The notes: a model not told the origin generated them from the letters alone. Shown: positions 1 to 9,520, numbered from the stretch's first letter. The stretch is DNA of 21,812 nt from Priapulus caudatus (GCF_000485595.1 NW_014578651.1:2532-24343), one strand, 5' to 3'. Translations and numbers: made by a program.

Positions 1-1740
1 TGTTGCATGGAGTGTTAGGCTTCGTCATGGTTCTCTCTAGGTGTACCATCCTGTAGTATCGCAATAATAATTATATACAAAAAGCAATCACAATTTGATG
101 ATGCGTAGATGCGCCTTATACCCGCTTTATGTTCTTGCGAGTGTGTGCAAGTTCGAAATAATACCGGTTTAGGGCCTGAGCGTGTCGAGCATGTTTTGTA
201 AAACTTTACTCTTAAATATAGACGCTTTTATCGGCAGGGTGGTGGTGTCGAGAGGAAATACCAATTTTTGCATTAAAGATATGTGTCGCATGTCAATGAA
301 ATCTTGTAACACGTAACAGACCGGGTGACACACAGACTGTTATCTGCATGTCTATCACATAATATGCTATATATTTGCCAAAACCTATCCTAATTTGTAT
401 AAAAATAATTATAAATATGAAACCCCTGGCCCTATTCATTCACATACCAAAAATGCAGAAAAATCCGCTTGAACCCGAACTCGACTAATGGCAATTCCCA
501 TTTTTTGTCCAAAAAATTGCGGCTGGCTCGAAAGTACCATCTACGCTCGTGACTGCACCGGTGCCTCAAAATAAGACGTTCAATATCGGGCACATAGCCA
601 GCTTAACAACGTATACCGCAATTTCAAACATTGTGGGTCAACAATGGTTCCTGAGTTATCGTTGACCGTAGCCAAAGCTTGACGGACGAGTGTCACGGAC
701 ACGGTTCCGGAATTCGATTGACGGCACGCACGGTGCTGACGACGCGACGGCTACGCGACGCACAGACAGACGACGACCCATGGGCAATTAGCTCCGATCT
801 TGACGAATTGTGACCTTTATTCAGAAAATTGATGCTGCGCTCCCATTGATGTTATCAACTTGAAAACCAGCTGTCGACTACAAGTTTAATGTAATTTCTT
901 TTGACTTTTAGGTCAAGAACAGCTGGGTTTATACTGATGTTTGCAGTGCTCGTTGGAAGTTTCCTATCTGCAGGAATTGCTACAACGGTTAATGGTTGAC
1001 CTTCAAACATTCCAATGTAATTCCCTATTATGTGTGAAAGTGGTTATTTTGGTGATGTGTAAATTGTGTAGAAAACGTTGTGAAAAAACTATAGCATACA
1101 CAGAAATTGCTAAAAATGTATTATCTACAAGTAAAGTACAGTAATACCCCGTGTTACATGTGTTCCAGAAGTAACATTGGTAAAGTGAAAATCTGTAATG
1201 CAAATTGTTTTCCTATCGACTTCCATGATATAATTGTAGATGCGCTCCTACAGAAACATGTTCTGATAAAACATGTACTAGAAGGACAATTATGAATGCA
1301 AGTCAACNAGTGTAGTGTGCCTATAGTGCATTAGTTGGTTTCCGCCGACGAATGTTCGTATGGGTTCTATGGGTTTGGCATCGTGCCGCACGCCGCCGCG
1401 GCCAGTTTCCTTGGTGGCGCTTTACCCGCCGGCTGCGTATTTCGACTATCTTATTTCACTGAAGGGTGCGTTTCGTAAGCGAAGGACGCTATGTTTGTTG
1501 GTGTAGGCGGAGTTCGTTGCATGGTACATTTTTTGTCGAATATTCTGGACCTGTAACTCGCTGAACTGTTGTTACGCGATGTTCTGATTTTTATTTGTAT
1601 TAAAAGTTATTTAGCTTATATGTAAAAGTGTAATTTTAATAAATAAGATAAATTTAACATTAAAATTTAAAATAAATAACATTTTATTTTTGTATTAACT
1701 TTGTATTTTTCATTAGATTGTCGAATCAAGGATGTTTATC
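1..1740. other. Unrecognised non-coding stretch
   Basis: No gene or known repeat is recognised here. Open frames are short (up to 67 codons), lack family motifs and overlap on both strands. An undetermined base (N) lies at 1308. The part near 660-780 is rich in CGACG-type CpG motifs, and 1600-1690 is very AT-rich. If the nrf-6-like gene at 4402 is real, this could be its upstream intron or 5' flank, but no upstream exon was found. Confidence 0.5.
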
Positions 1741-1768
1741 CGGCCGCTGTGTGCGTAATTCCTGACAA

Positions 1769-2240
1769 TGGCTAAAACAGCCACCATTACAGGTTCTCAT
1801 ATTTCCACAGATCGTACCATCGGCAAAGATCACTCACCACACCAACGCTGGCGTCTTCGCTTCCATGCGCACCTTCTTGCACATTTGAAGATGTCCGAGA
1901 TGGGTAACTGCAAAGCTAAGAAATGATTTTATGATTTATTGCCACTTTCTGCAAATGACAATTTTCGATGCCCAAGCGTTGCCACATATTTTCTGCTTGT
2001 CAGTGTATGGAGGTATTTGTACTGTATATTATATATATCCATTTACCATGGCGATGGGTTTGACCCTTGTCGCCGCTGCCGCCCTGTTGTTGCAAAATTC
2101 CATGACAAATCGGCTAACGGCACGGCTTACAGGTTCTCTATTTCACAAAATGGTAACCCATGGCACGATCACTCCACCCACCACCCAAAACGACGGCGTC
2201 GTTGCGTTCCCGAACGCCCTTCTGCATTTGATATGATCCT
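1769..2240. repeat. Diverged direct repeat, two copies about 341 bp apart
   Basis: Two stretches, about 1769-1905 and 2110-2250, align along their length. Both run GGCTAA, TTACAGGTTCTC, ATTTC-CA, GATCACTC, ACCACAC or CCACCAC, then GGCGTC, and end CTTCTTGCACATTTGA or CTTCTGCATTTGA followed by a shared ACTGCAAA. Identity is roughly two thirds by eye. The copies could be degraded transposon exons or an old local duplication; no protein family was recognised in either strand. Confidence 0.5.
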
Positions 2241-2800
2241 CGTGGGGTACGACTGCAAATGGTACTGTACTAAACTGAAATCGTATTTCCACGATGCTCC
2301 CCCCAACCGCCTGGCGATATGTCGCATTCCTTTACGGGAGGGGGCGGGGTTTCACGTGGCAAAGCCGTAGCTATGTCACCGTAGCTTATTCCATTACGTT
2401 CTACCCACATTTCACGACACAATTTCACGCTTTTCCTTTCGCCAGGTCGCACTTTGCGTATCGCGTCTTGCTTGCCCATCTCTAGTCTTCTGGCAATTAT
2501 TCGAAAAATCATTGGTAACGAGAGGGGGGGGTATATTCCAGTGGAAATAAACGCTTTTCACATTTCCCAGTGAAACATTAATGCTCTTTTCAACAGATCC
2601 GGGTAATCAGTTTGAGCAGCTAAATTTACATTACTAAGATAAGGGCTAGAGTTCAAGTGTATTTCTTGACAACAACATTGTGATGAAGAAATCAACAATA
2701 TGTTGTGCGTGTCATGATTATACATGTGTGCTGTGCTGTGCGTGTGATCAGCCATATTGACTGCGCGACTATTGGTGATGTTTACCTCTTGGGAGGAGGT

Positions 2801-3215
2801 CTGTGATACCCGAAACCCATGTCCTTGCCTTGTGAGTTTGCCTATCCCGTCGACTTACAGTTACTTTCGCCTTCTAGGGTAACCGAATTCTTTACTTCCA
2901 CATCTGAGGACACAGTGTGTCTGAAAACAAACCTTTGTCTTATGTGACTTGATGTTAGGTTTCCGTATGCTTTCCTGGCGACCACGCCGATGGCGCTACC
3001 CCGGTCGCACACATGGCTAGCAACACTAGGTTATTATTACGTTGTGTCCTGGGACGTTCGTCGGGCCGTGACTCCCCCCCACCCCCCGGCCCCGGCCCTC
3101 GCAAGGCGCCCGAGCGCGGCGCTTCTCGAAGCTCTGGGCCCCGCCAATACATTCTGCCCTGCTTCCGTATCGGTGGTCGTGGGTTAGCACATTGGCGAGT
3201 AACGAGGGGGACCGA
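2801..3215 (+). other. Possible LTR end with a primer-binding-like site (uncertain)
   Basis: A stretch beginning TGTGATACCCGAAACC at 2801 and ending GGGTTAGCA near 3190 is followed at once by TTGGCGAGTAACGAGGG. An LTR ending in CA followed by TTGGCG is the arrangement of many animal Ty3/gypsy elements. No second LTR, target duplication, gag or pol was found, so this could be a truncated element or chance. The interval is GC-rich with C-runs at 3074-3090. Confidence 0.2.
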
Positions 3216-4401
3216 CCTCGACACGACCGTGGTACCCCCTGAGCTGCGGCGTTTACCCGTTAAGTTGAATAACGTGCCCACGGGTCGACCAGGGTTAAAT
3301 CAGTTAGATGAAATACGACGCGCGGCATAGGCCTCAGTACCGGCGAGCTGTCCTTCGTGCGCAGATGCCGGAGGTTAATATTTTCAATTACCGTACTCTA
3401 GCTGGAATTTAAACAACCTGGTTTTATGCGGATCTATAGTACTGTACTTATTCATCACCTACAACGGACGGGACATTCGACCATGGGTGGCTATCCAACC
3501 TCAACCGACGCACCTGTGTCTCGACATCCCGGATGAGGCATGGCACGCAACCGCCCGGTGCCTGGATACCAGTACTCACCCTAGTATAGTGTAGTAATGG
3601 TACTCGTACGCTAATTGCACCGTACCGCCAACACACAAGTGCCAGGCCTTGCAGCTGCTGCCGGGTAGGACGTGGCTACTACCTCATCTTGCCGAGTCTT
3701 GGCTCATTCGGCTTAAGGTAGACTCGACATAGTCCTCCCCCCTCACGCTTCCGCTGGAACTCTACCGTGTCTTCGAACGTATGCTAGTTGTTTATCACGG
3801 CGCGCCACTCACTGGCCGCTGTGTGGAGGGGGCCGGGTGGCTACCAACATGGCTGCCCCATGGGAGCGACGTTAGTCGTACATCGTTTTGTGAGCTGGGC
3901 CCCGACGACCCGAAAGCCACTAATACCAGCAGAATCACATATTATCACTTCAAACTGGTCACCACACTCGGTCAGGGAGCCACCCTGTTAGGAACCCGGT
4001 CTAGGGTCCGGTGCCACCGCTACACTTATTTAACTTTACCTGCCTTCTACGTCCTTACAGAGATATTCCATTCATACTAGATCACGGGGGATACATGTAG
4101 TTGGCGACAACTGCCCGTTTCTAGTTATATAGGGCAAGTGCTTCTGGCATACAGATTCATGATACCACACTTCCGTGTACTCGATGCAATTATTGAGGGC
4201 AGAAGCCCAGGGTCACGTGGTCAGATGACATATCTCAGGGAGATCCATTAGGATGTTAATTGTTTTAGCAGTGATTACTATTTTCATTGCGACATACTAA
4301 ATATAATCATAGGGCTCAAGGATCATAGGTGAGAGGATGTTATTTTATATTACTCGTAATTGTCATTTCTCATACTCGGAGTCCTTTCCTTTAATGTGTA
4401 G
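3216..4401. other. GC-rich unrecognised stretch upstream of the acyltransferase exons
   Basis: Composition is higher in G+C than the flanks up to about 4080. Open frames of up to 99 codons are present but show no recognisable domain, and they do not match the missing upstream part of the neighbouring acyltransferase. A pyrimidine-rich tract immediately before 4402 is the acceptor of the first recognised exon. Confidence 0.4.
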
Positions 4402-4594
4402 TGGGTCAAGATTGGTGGCTCTGGCTGGTTGCTGGCTGCCGTGCTCAACCTCTTGCTCGTGTATGGGACCTATCCTTTGTTCCATGGAAATGAATGGAGC
4501 GATTCTTTGAGTGGCTTCTACGTGGCAGTTTCGCGCACAGGCTGGAGCCTCGGACTCGGTTGAGTTATCTTCATCTGTATCATTGGGCAAGGAG
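4402..4594 (+). CDS. nrf-6: nrf-6-like exon, interrupted by in-frame TGA
   Basis: The acceptor is CTTTAATGTGTAG and the donor GTAAGT. The frame opens WVKIGGSGWLLAAVLNLLLV, a membrane helix, and continues through the TGWSLGLG motif to a stop at codon 54, then VIFICIIGQGG, which fits the usual VIFAC-TGYGG segment. Because the reading frame and homology continue past the TGA to the splice donor, the stop is a single-base change (TGG to TGA) rather than a frameshift. Confidence 0.85.
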
Positions 4595-5718
4595 GTAAGT
4601 AAGCAGCCTCTTGCTGTTAGCATTGCTTTGGTTTATGTATGTTTTGCGACAACATGGTTCATTTCTGTGCATCAGTACTATCTTACTTCGAGTCAAAGGC
4701 ACTTGCTAAGTATGAAAGAATGGGCCACGATGAAATATGTTTACTTGCAACTTTTAGTTTAATAGTGCATAAAGTTACATACCCATTCTAATATCAGATT
4801 GCCATTCGTGTATTACTATTTACTGAGAATTGCTTTGCTACATTAACTTTCTGTTTCAGGATTTATCAACACTCTTTTATCATGGAAGGCTCTGATCCCT
4901 CTAAGTCGGCTGTCCTATTGTGCTTATCTTGTACATCCGGTCATCATAATGACCTTCTACTTCAGCCGTAGGGAACTGTTACACTGGTCTTCTCATTGTG
5001 AGATGGTAAGTCTAGACTAATAACCTTATTGTAACATTTCTACAATCTTGAATTTACCTTTACAACTATTAATCATTGATTTAATGATTGCTAGCTAAAG
5101 TGGACCAAACTAATTTGTTTTGCCCAAATAATTTTCTATTACAATTTGTCATAACTGTAGATGTATCTGTATGAAAACATTCACGACTGCAAAAAAGAAT
5201 AGAGATTTGAGTGCTTTCTCATAAGTTACTACGGTTAATCAGGGCAATTTTGTCACATTCAATTTCAATTGTTTTTTGATTAGGTTTTTGTAATGCTAAT
5301 TGTCTGCAATCGCATGGCTGTGAGGAGGAACAGACCTTTTCACTTGATCAAACTTTTTGATAATGAATTTTTGTTTATTTTTTTCCCCATTTTCTGATGT
5401 CATTTAGTGCCTAACAAAATGTGATTGATTCTTAAAGCTTGGTAACTTGGCACTACCATATCAAAGTGTGACAGTCTTAATTCTTTCTCTGAATTTTGTC
5501 TCTCGATTTTCGGGATATTTTAGTGAATTTTTATGTTCCAGGTTGTATTCTTCCTCGCCTTCATGGTGATATCCTACATGGTAGCATTCTGCGCTTCCAT
5601 TCTGTTTGAATCACCCTTTATGGCGTTGGAAAAGGTAATTTTTGCCAAGCAGCTTGCAGGACACCAGAATACTGATGGGAAGCTCCTCATAAGCAATCAT
5701 CCAATGAGCCACATTTAA
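4402..5718 (+). CDS. nrf-6: nrf-6-like acyltransferase-3 membrane protein, 3' part, three exons, with a premature TGA
   Basis: This is the C-terminal part of a 'nose resistant to fluoxetine' (NRF-6-like) protein, an invertebrate multi-pass membrane family with the acyltransferase-3 fold. The substrate is unknown for most members; the C. elegans members are linked to uptake or transport of lipids and drugs. Exons are 4402-4594, 4860-5005 and 5542-5718, joined by GT-AG introns in phases 1 and 0. They encode about 171 codons and end at TAA. Family hallmarks are GWLLAAVLNLLLVYG (membrane helix), TGWSLGLG, LLSWKALIPLSRLSYCAYLVHP and a final helix ending LFESPFMALEKVIF. The codon at 4561-4563, where the family has Trp after GLA/GLG, is TGA. 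Everything else looks intact, so this may be a young pseudogene, a null allele or a base error. The N-terminal NRF domain and first helices are not in the window. Confidence 0.88.
4860..5005 (+). CDS. nrf-6: nrf-6-like penultimate exon
   Basis: The acceptor is TTTCTGTTTCAG and the donor GTAAGT; the exon enters in phase 1 and leaves in phase 0. It codes for FINTLLSWKALIPLSRL and SYCAYLVHPVIIMTFYFSRR, the most strongly conserved block of the family, with the LVHP motif in a membrane helix. No damage is seen. Confidence 0.92.
5542..5718 (+). CDS. nrf-6: nrf-6-like last exon
   Basis: The acceptor is TTTTTATGTTCCAG. The exon encodes 58 residues: a final hydrophobic helix (VVFFLAFMVISYMVAFCASI), the conserved LFESPFMALEKVIF, then a short hydrophilic tail ending at TAA. 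The ATG at 5533 lies in the intron and is not a start. Confidence 0.9.
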   Translation, partial: VVFFLAFMVISYMVAFCASILFESPFMALEKVIFAKQLAGHQNTDGKLLISNHPMSHI

Positions 5719-6147
5719 TACACGGCTGAAATAACAACAAAACTTTCAAGATGAAAACTACAATCACCTGCCATGTTGCAGTTATTTTTGAATAATTGTA
5801 TCACACATTTCGTGTGCATGAATGATAATGGATATGTGTTATTTTTTCCTCTCACAAATTTTTATAGTGGCGAGGAATAAGTACTAACCATGTGAATTGC
5901 ACGAGGTCATGGCACTTTAACTATTTTATGAGCAATGTAATATATCCTTCATTATCCAAATGTAATTTGAAAGCACCGTGTGTGTAATGTTTAAATGCAA
6001 AGGCATAGCACGGTGCTCTAAAGTAGTTTATGTCCGAATATGTGTCATTGAAAACATTCCACTGTAGCTAAATGTGATGGTAAGACTAAGGCGTTATAAC
6101 AATAATGTATTGTGATCTTAGTTTAAACAGTAAATGTAATACCTTAG
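5719..6147. other. Presumed 3' UTR and flank of the nrf-6-like gene
   Basis: AT-rich sequence downstream of the stop codon. No coding potential or repeat boundary is recognised, and no confident poly(A) signal could be chosen. Confidence 0.4.
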
Positions 6148-6453
6148 CAGAGATGCCAACACATATTTGAAGCAATCTGTAGTTTGCGACCATCAAATTA
6201 GTAGTTCGAGGCGTAGTGACCCGAGTTTGCTAGGGGGGTCCGGCATGCCCCCTGGAAAAATGTTTGATTCTGAGATGCAATTTCCTGCATTTTGAGGGTC
6301 AAAAAAAACAATAAATTGAAAAAAATGATAATTGAAAAAAAAAAAATTTTTAGATCATAGTGAAATTCGTAGTTTGATACAAACTGGTCGTAGTGGTGCA
6401 AAAGAAATAGGAATTCGTATAAATACGGATAAATCTTAGTGTTGGCATCTGTG
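6148..6453. mobile_element. hAT-like MITE, 306 bp
   Basis: The termini are 15-bp inverted repeats: CAGAGATGCCAACAC at 6148-6162 and the complement of CACAGATGCCAACAC at 6439-6453. CAG followed by purine-G is typical of hAT ends. The flanks, TACCTTAG on the left and CCTCAGGA on the right, share only an imperfect CCTYAG, so the target duplication has decayed or is absent. The interior has a GGGGGGTCCGG/CATGCCCCC block and A-runs and codes for nothing, so it would depend on a transposase elsewhere. Confidence 0.75.
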
Positions 6454-6936
6454 CCTCAGGATATATTTCCGAACTCAGGCCTAAGCCTCTATATTCGGCT
6501 CCTTCTTTCTACATGCTCCCGGTGGAGAAGCGCAGTAGTCGTGTTAATCGTAATATTATATCGTAATAATATATGTAAAATCACGTGTAATCATAATAAG
6601 ACTTGCTCTTGGTAAATAATGTTTCTATAAGCCAATTTTAAGTGTCATCCACTTTCCTACATTACAATGTAGGAAAGATTGTATTTCAAGATGTATTTTT
6701 ATAAATAATGTATTTCACAACAAATAGTAAAATCAAATTTGTCCATACTGTAGTATATAGTCTCACAATGCAGTGATATGAAAAATATATGATGGTTTTA
6801 AAACGTTTTGGGCTACAGGAACCAGAATGAGTTCTAGTTTCTAGTGAGTTTAGTTCATATGTATTTGCAAAAGTCCACTTCAGTTTGTATGTCCAAACCA
6901 GGTAGGCTTACCTATAATACCAACGTACCATGCACT
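6454..6936. other. AT-rich intergenic spacer
   Basis: No gene, RNA or repeat boundary is recognised. A short inverted pair around 6654-6674 (CTTTCCTACATTACAATGTAGGAAAG) could form a small hairpin. Confidence 0.4.
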
Positions 6937-7124
6937 CAGGGCGTGTACAGGGGGGGGCACCAGGGGGTCCGGACCCCCCCCCCCTGCTCGCGCAGAAAAC
7001 GCATCTAAGGAGGTCTAATTTCAAAAAAATTCCGGGGAAGGCCCCCCCCAGACATCCCCTTCGCGTGCTAGACCCCCCCCGGTTAGAGCCCCCCCCCTGG
7101 TAACAAATCCTGTACACGCCCCTG
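6937..7124. mobile_element. GC-rich hAT-like MITE, 188 bp
   Basis: The ends are CAGGGCGTGTACAGG (6937-6951) and, inverted, CAGGGGCGTGTACAGG (7109-7124). CAGGG is a common hAT terminus. CACT flanks both sides, so the target duplication is partial at best. The interior is runs of 7-13 C or G around a GGTCCGGACC palindrome. The open frame across it is a base-composition artefact. Confidence 0.75.
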
Positions 7125-7299
7125 CACTACAGAAACATTTTAGAACATCTTGTAGTGCTCAGGGTCAGAACAAATAGCAGTGTCCCACTTTCACTTTGTC
7201 CATGGTGCATGTAGGTCAAACAAAACTGTCACGACATATTATAGCAGATGGTACGTTTTCCCCAGACCTACAGAACATTGCTTCTGGTATCCAACTAAC

Positions 7300-7517
7300 G
7301 CACGAAGGGTCGTTGTCGTAACAGGTACTACAGATATGTACCGAGGTAGTTTAGGTTGTTTAGTATTATGTTAATATTTTTATATGAGGTATGTTTAGGG
7401 TTAGGGTTAGGGTTAGGGTACACTTCTGTATGTACAAAGTCTGGTACACTTTGTGTATACATATATGTACCTCGAGTACATATCTGTAGTACCTGTTACG
7501 ACAACGACCCCTTGAGC
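7300..7517 (+). mobile_element. Palindromic MITE with central TTAGGG array (copy 1), 218 bp
   Basis: The arms 7307-7348 and 7468-7510 are inverted repeats with about one difference over 42 bp; the termini read GCACGAAGGGTCGTTGTCGT and, inverted, GCTCAAGGGGTCGTTGTCGT. A perfect 9-bp direct repeat, CCAACTAAC, flanks it at 7291-7299 and 7518-7526. A 9-bp duplication is usual for Mutator-like and some Merlin elements, but no transposase is present to decide. Four TTAGGG units at 7395-7418 lie at the centre. A second copy lies at 8094-8241. Confidence 0.85.
7395..7418 (+). repeat. Interstitial telomere-type array (TTAGGG)4
   Basis: Four exact TTAGGG units sit in the spacer of the palindromic MITE 7300-7517. 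Confidence 0.95.
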
Positions 7518-7794
7518 CCAACTAACTGTGCACTGTAGGCTATAATTATGTGTATTTGCAAGAGATGTCCAGAGATAAAGTTTAAAGGGATACTTTCCTC
7601 TAGAATTTGAGAGTAATTATAATAGTAGATAAATAAATAATAGCATATTATACCTACAAATTTCTGTAATAAGCCAGTTCGTAGTTAGCCAAGGGTTGTG
7701 TGACGTCACAGGTTACCGGGTTATTTGTGACAAAAATCAATGAAATCTCGATTGCGTCGTGCGCTCTCTGTTCAGTACGTGTAGTCTGTGTATG

Positions 7795-8035
7795 TGTACA
7801 CGCACGAACGCAAGCCCGCACCACACACGCACGCCCGCACGTGTACGTGCACACGCACGCACACACGCACGTGTGCGTGCACACGCACATATGCACGCAC
7901 GAACTCTTACGTGTACACGCACGCACGCCCGCACGCACGCACGTACGTGTATATGCACGAATGCACGCCCACACGTGTACGTGCACACGCACGTACGCAC
8001 GCACGTGTACGTGAACACGCACGCCCGCGGACTGT
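7795..8035. repeat. Imperfect (CACG/ACGC)n alternating purine-pyrimidine tract
   Basis: About 240 bp are dominated by ACGCACGC and CACGTGTACGTGCAC motifs. The near-perfect purine-pyrimidine alternation is the type of sequence that favours Z-DNA. It gives long open frames of Arg, His, Thr, Ala and Cys in several frames of both strands, which I take as artefacts. Confidence 0.9.
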
Positions 8036-8093
8036 AGCCTGCAGCCGAAACGTTGCTTTGCACAACTTTTTCAGTGGCTGCGCTGCCAGTGGC

Positions 8094-8241
8094 ACTGAAG
8101 GGGTCGTTGTCGTATATGTAGTACCCGAGGTGTCGGCGACTATGTCGCCTACGCCTACTCCCTAACCCTAACCCTAACCATATCAGATAGTTACCTCGAG
8201 TACATATTTGTACTACCCTATACGACAACGACCCTTCGTGC
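8094..8241 (-). mobile_element. Palindromic MITE with central telomere-type array (copy 2, reversed), 148 bp
   Basis: Read on the minus strand it begins GCACGAAGGGTCGTTGTCGT, identical to the start of copy 1 at 7300, and its other end is ACTGAAGGGGTCGTTGTCGT. It is flanked by a perfect 9-bp direct repeat GCCAGTGGC (8085-8093, 8242-8250). The related TTAA element at 15798 has uninterrupted sequence at the matching place, which confirms the 9-bp duplication. The central array CCCTAA at about 8160-8179 is reversed with the element. Confidence 0.88.
8160..8179 (-). repeat. Interstitial telomere-type array (CCCTAA)3
   Basis: Three CCCTAA units at the centre of the MITE 8094-8241, in the orientation expected from the reversed element. 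Confidence 0.93.
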
Positions 8242-8411
8242 GCCAGTGGCGCCACCGTCATTGTAAGCAACGGTATAGCCATTAGTTTTAAACAATTGAA
8301 AAAAAAATTCTAATAACTATTGAACCACAAAACTTTTTATATACCGTAGCGTAATTTTAACCTATATTAACAGAAAAAATCTAAAGAACCTAGAGTAATG
8401 TATCCCTTTAA

Positions 8412-9174
8412 ATACTGAGTACTGAGTTGATAACTGTTAGTATGTTCATTTTCTGCATATAAATGGATAACTTTTCTCGAATTGCAACCATTTTTATTTC
8501 TCATGCAAAGGTTACATCGTTCAGGATCGTTCACAAATATAGACATCTCTTATCACATATGTGCACGTGTAGCCACGCTGTGTACGTAGAGCATGTTTAC
8601 ACGAACTAAACAAATTTCTATATCAAGTCAAAGAAAATGTTCCTTGTTCTACGATTATTTCATGCACTGCCTCTCATATTAGTACCTTGCACTGACCTTC
8701 AAGGTGTAATATCATATTGCTACTTCAGATTAATTTGTTCTGCACGTTTACTACAAGACTGGGTCTTGTGGCCATAACACAGCCACCAGTACAGTGTATT
8801 AATGGTCATCCAGTTGCGATAAAATTGTACGATAAAACGACTCTGCGCTAAAAAATAAATCAACTATTTAGGAATCTGGTTGAGCTATTTTAGCCACTAT
8901 ACTAAAGATTACATTTGTCTATACAATTAGCCACTTGTTGTAGACATTTCAGATAAAATTTTGCACCTTTTAGGTTACATTTGGCATTAAAACCGTTTGC
9001 TGTGGACTTTAATACAGTATTGGTAGTTTGGAATGATATCCAAGAATGCAGGTTCTTTTCTTCATGAATAGAATCTCGTTCCCTCCCTCTCAACAATAAA
9101 GCTGCCTGCTGATATACACAGCTACAATATATATTCACGTGACCATACTATACAGTCACCATATGTCAATGTAT
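8412..9174. other. Intergenic spacer, nothing recognised
   Basis: AT-rich sequence with only short open frames. No RNA gene, repeat boundary or regulatory motif is supported. Confidence 0.4.
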
Positions 9175-9214
9175 GAAGTAATCGGGGGGCAGCCCTATAG
9201 ACCGAAGGGTGATA

Positions 9215-9417
9215 CTCCATTAGGAGTGTTCCCAACTTTAATGTCATTAATAATGGTCATAATAACATATATATATACATATATATATTGGTCATATATT
9301 AGTTTGCGGTTTAATGTCATTTAGGTTAGGGTTAGGGTTAGGATTATCAATCATTAATCATTAATCATTAATCATTAATAATTAATGATATCAAAGTTGG
9401 GAACACTCCTAATGGAG
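9215..9417. mobile_element. Inner palindromic element with central telomere-type repeats
   Basis: The arms 9215-9239 and 9393-9417 are perfect 25-bp inverted repeats (CTCCATTAGGAGTGTTCCC outward). Between them are a (TA)n-rich tract (9266-9290), a TTAGG/TTAGGG run at 9321-9342 close to the midpoint, and about four to five copies of the 7-mer TCATTAA (9351-9380). This looks like a separate MITE nested in the 9184-9737 composite. Confidence 0.7.
9321..9342 (+). repeat. Interstitial telomere-type array
   Basis: TTAGG followed by two exact TTAGGG units and a partial one, near the centre of the palindrome 9215-9417. Confidence 0.85.
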
Positions 9418-9480
9418 CGTTAGCCAGACCGAAGGTCCGATAGACCGAAGGTCCGATCATAGACCGAATGTTGCAAATGG

Positions 9481-9510
9481 TTAGGGTTAGAGTTAGGGTT
9501 AGGGTTAGGG
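9481..9510 (+). repeat. Interstitial telomere-type array, five units
   Basis: Five hexamers, four TTAGGG and one TTAGAG (second unit), inside the composite element 9184-9737. Confidence 0.93.
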
Positions 9511-9520
9511 CATATATATG

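Larger units (their letters stand above)
7586..8407. mobile_element. TTAA-flanked non-autonomous DNA transposon, copy 1, with nested MITE
   Basis: TTAA lies at 7582-7585 and 8408-8411. The ends are AGGGATACTTTCCTCTAG and, inverted, AGGGATACATTACTCTAG. TTAA target duplications occur in piggyBac and Kolobok elements; the sequence does not decide which. The right part, read in reverse, aligns over about 230 bp with 15798-16025, so they are one family. The interior contains a long (CACG)n-like tract (7795-8035) and the inserted palindromic MITE 8094-8241. The many overlapping open frames here are low-complexity products of the repeat, not genes. Confidence 0.8.

Noticed and set aside
1308-1308. 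N at 1308 as another duplicated-allele junction
   Set aside because: No sequence is repeated across it, unlike the N at 18345; it looks like an isolated uncertain base.
3013-3330. 105-codon frame in GC-rich sequence
   Set aside because: It is proline- and arginine-rich because of C/G runs, with an equally long frame on the opposite strand and no domain.
4561-4563. TGA as a selenocysteine codon
   Set aside because: The family has Trp here and is not a selenoprotein; no supporting element was identified.
5533-5541. ATG at 5533 as a start codon for a 61-residue protein
   Set aside because: It lies within the intron just before the acceptor CAG; homology to the acyltransferase family begins at 5542.
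7654-8282. Long open frames of up to 181 codons rich in Arg, His, Cys and Thr
   Set aside because: They overlap in several frames on both strands because of the (CACG)n tract and cross transposon boundaries. This is a low-complexity artefact.
9266-9290. TA-rich tract as a promoter
   Set aside because: It is a microsatellite-like run inside a MITE with no gene downstream.
7395-9510. TTAGGG arrays as a chromosome end
   Set aside because: The arrays are only 3-5 units, in both orientations, each inside an inverted-repeat element with unique sequence on both sides.
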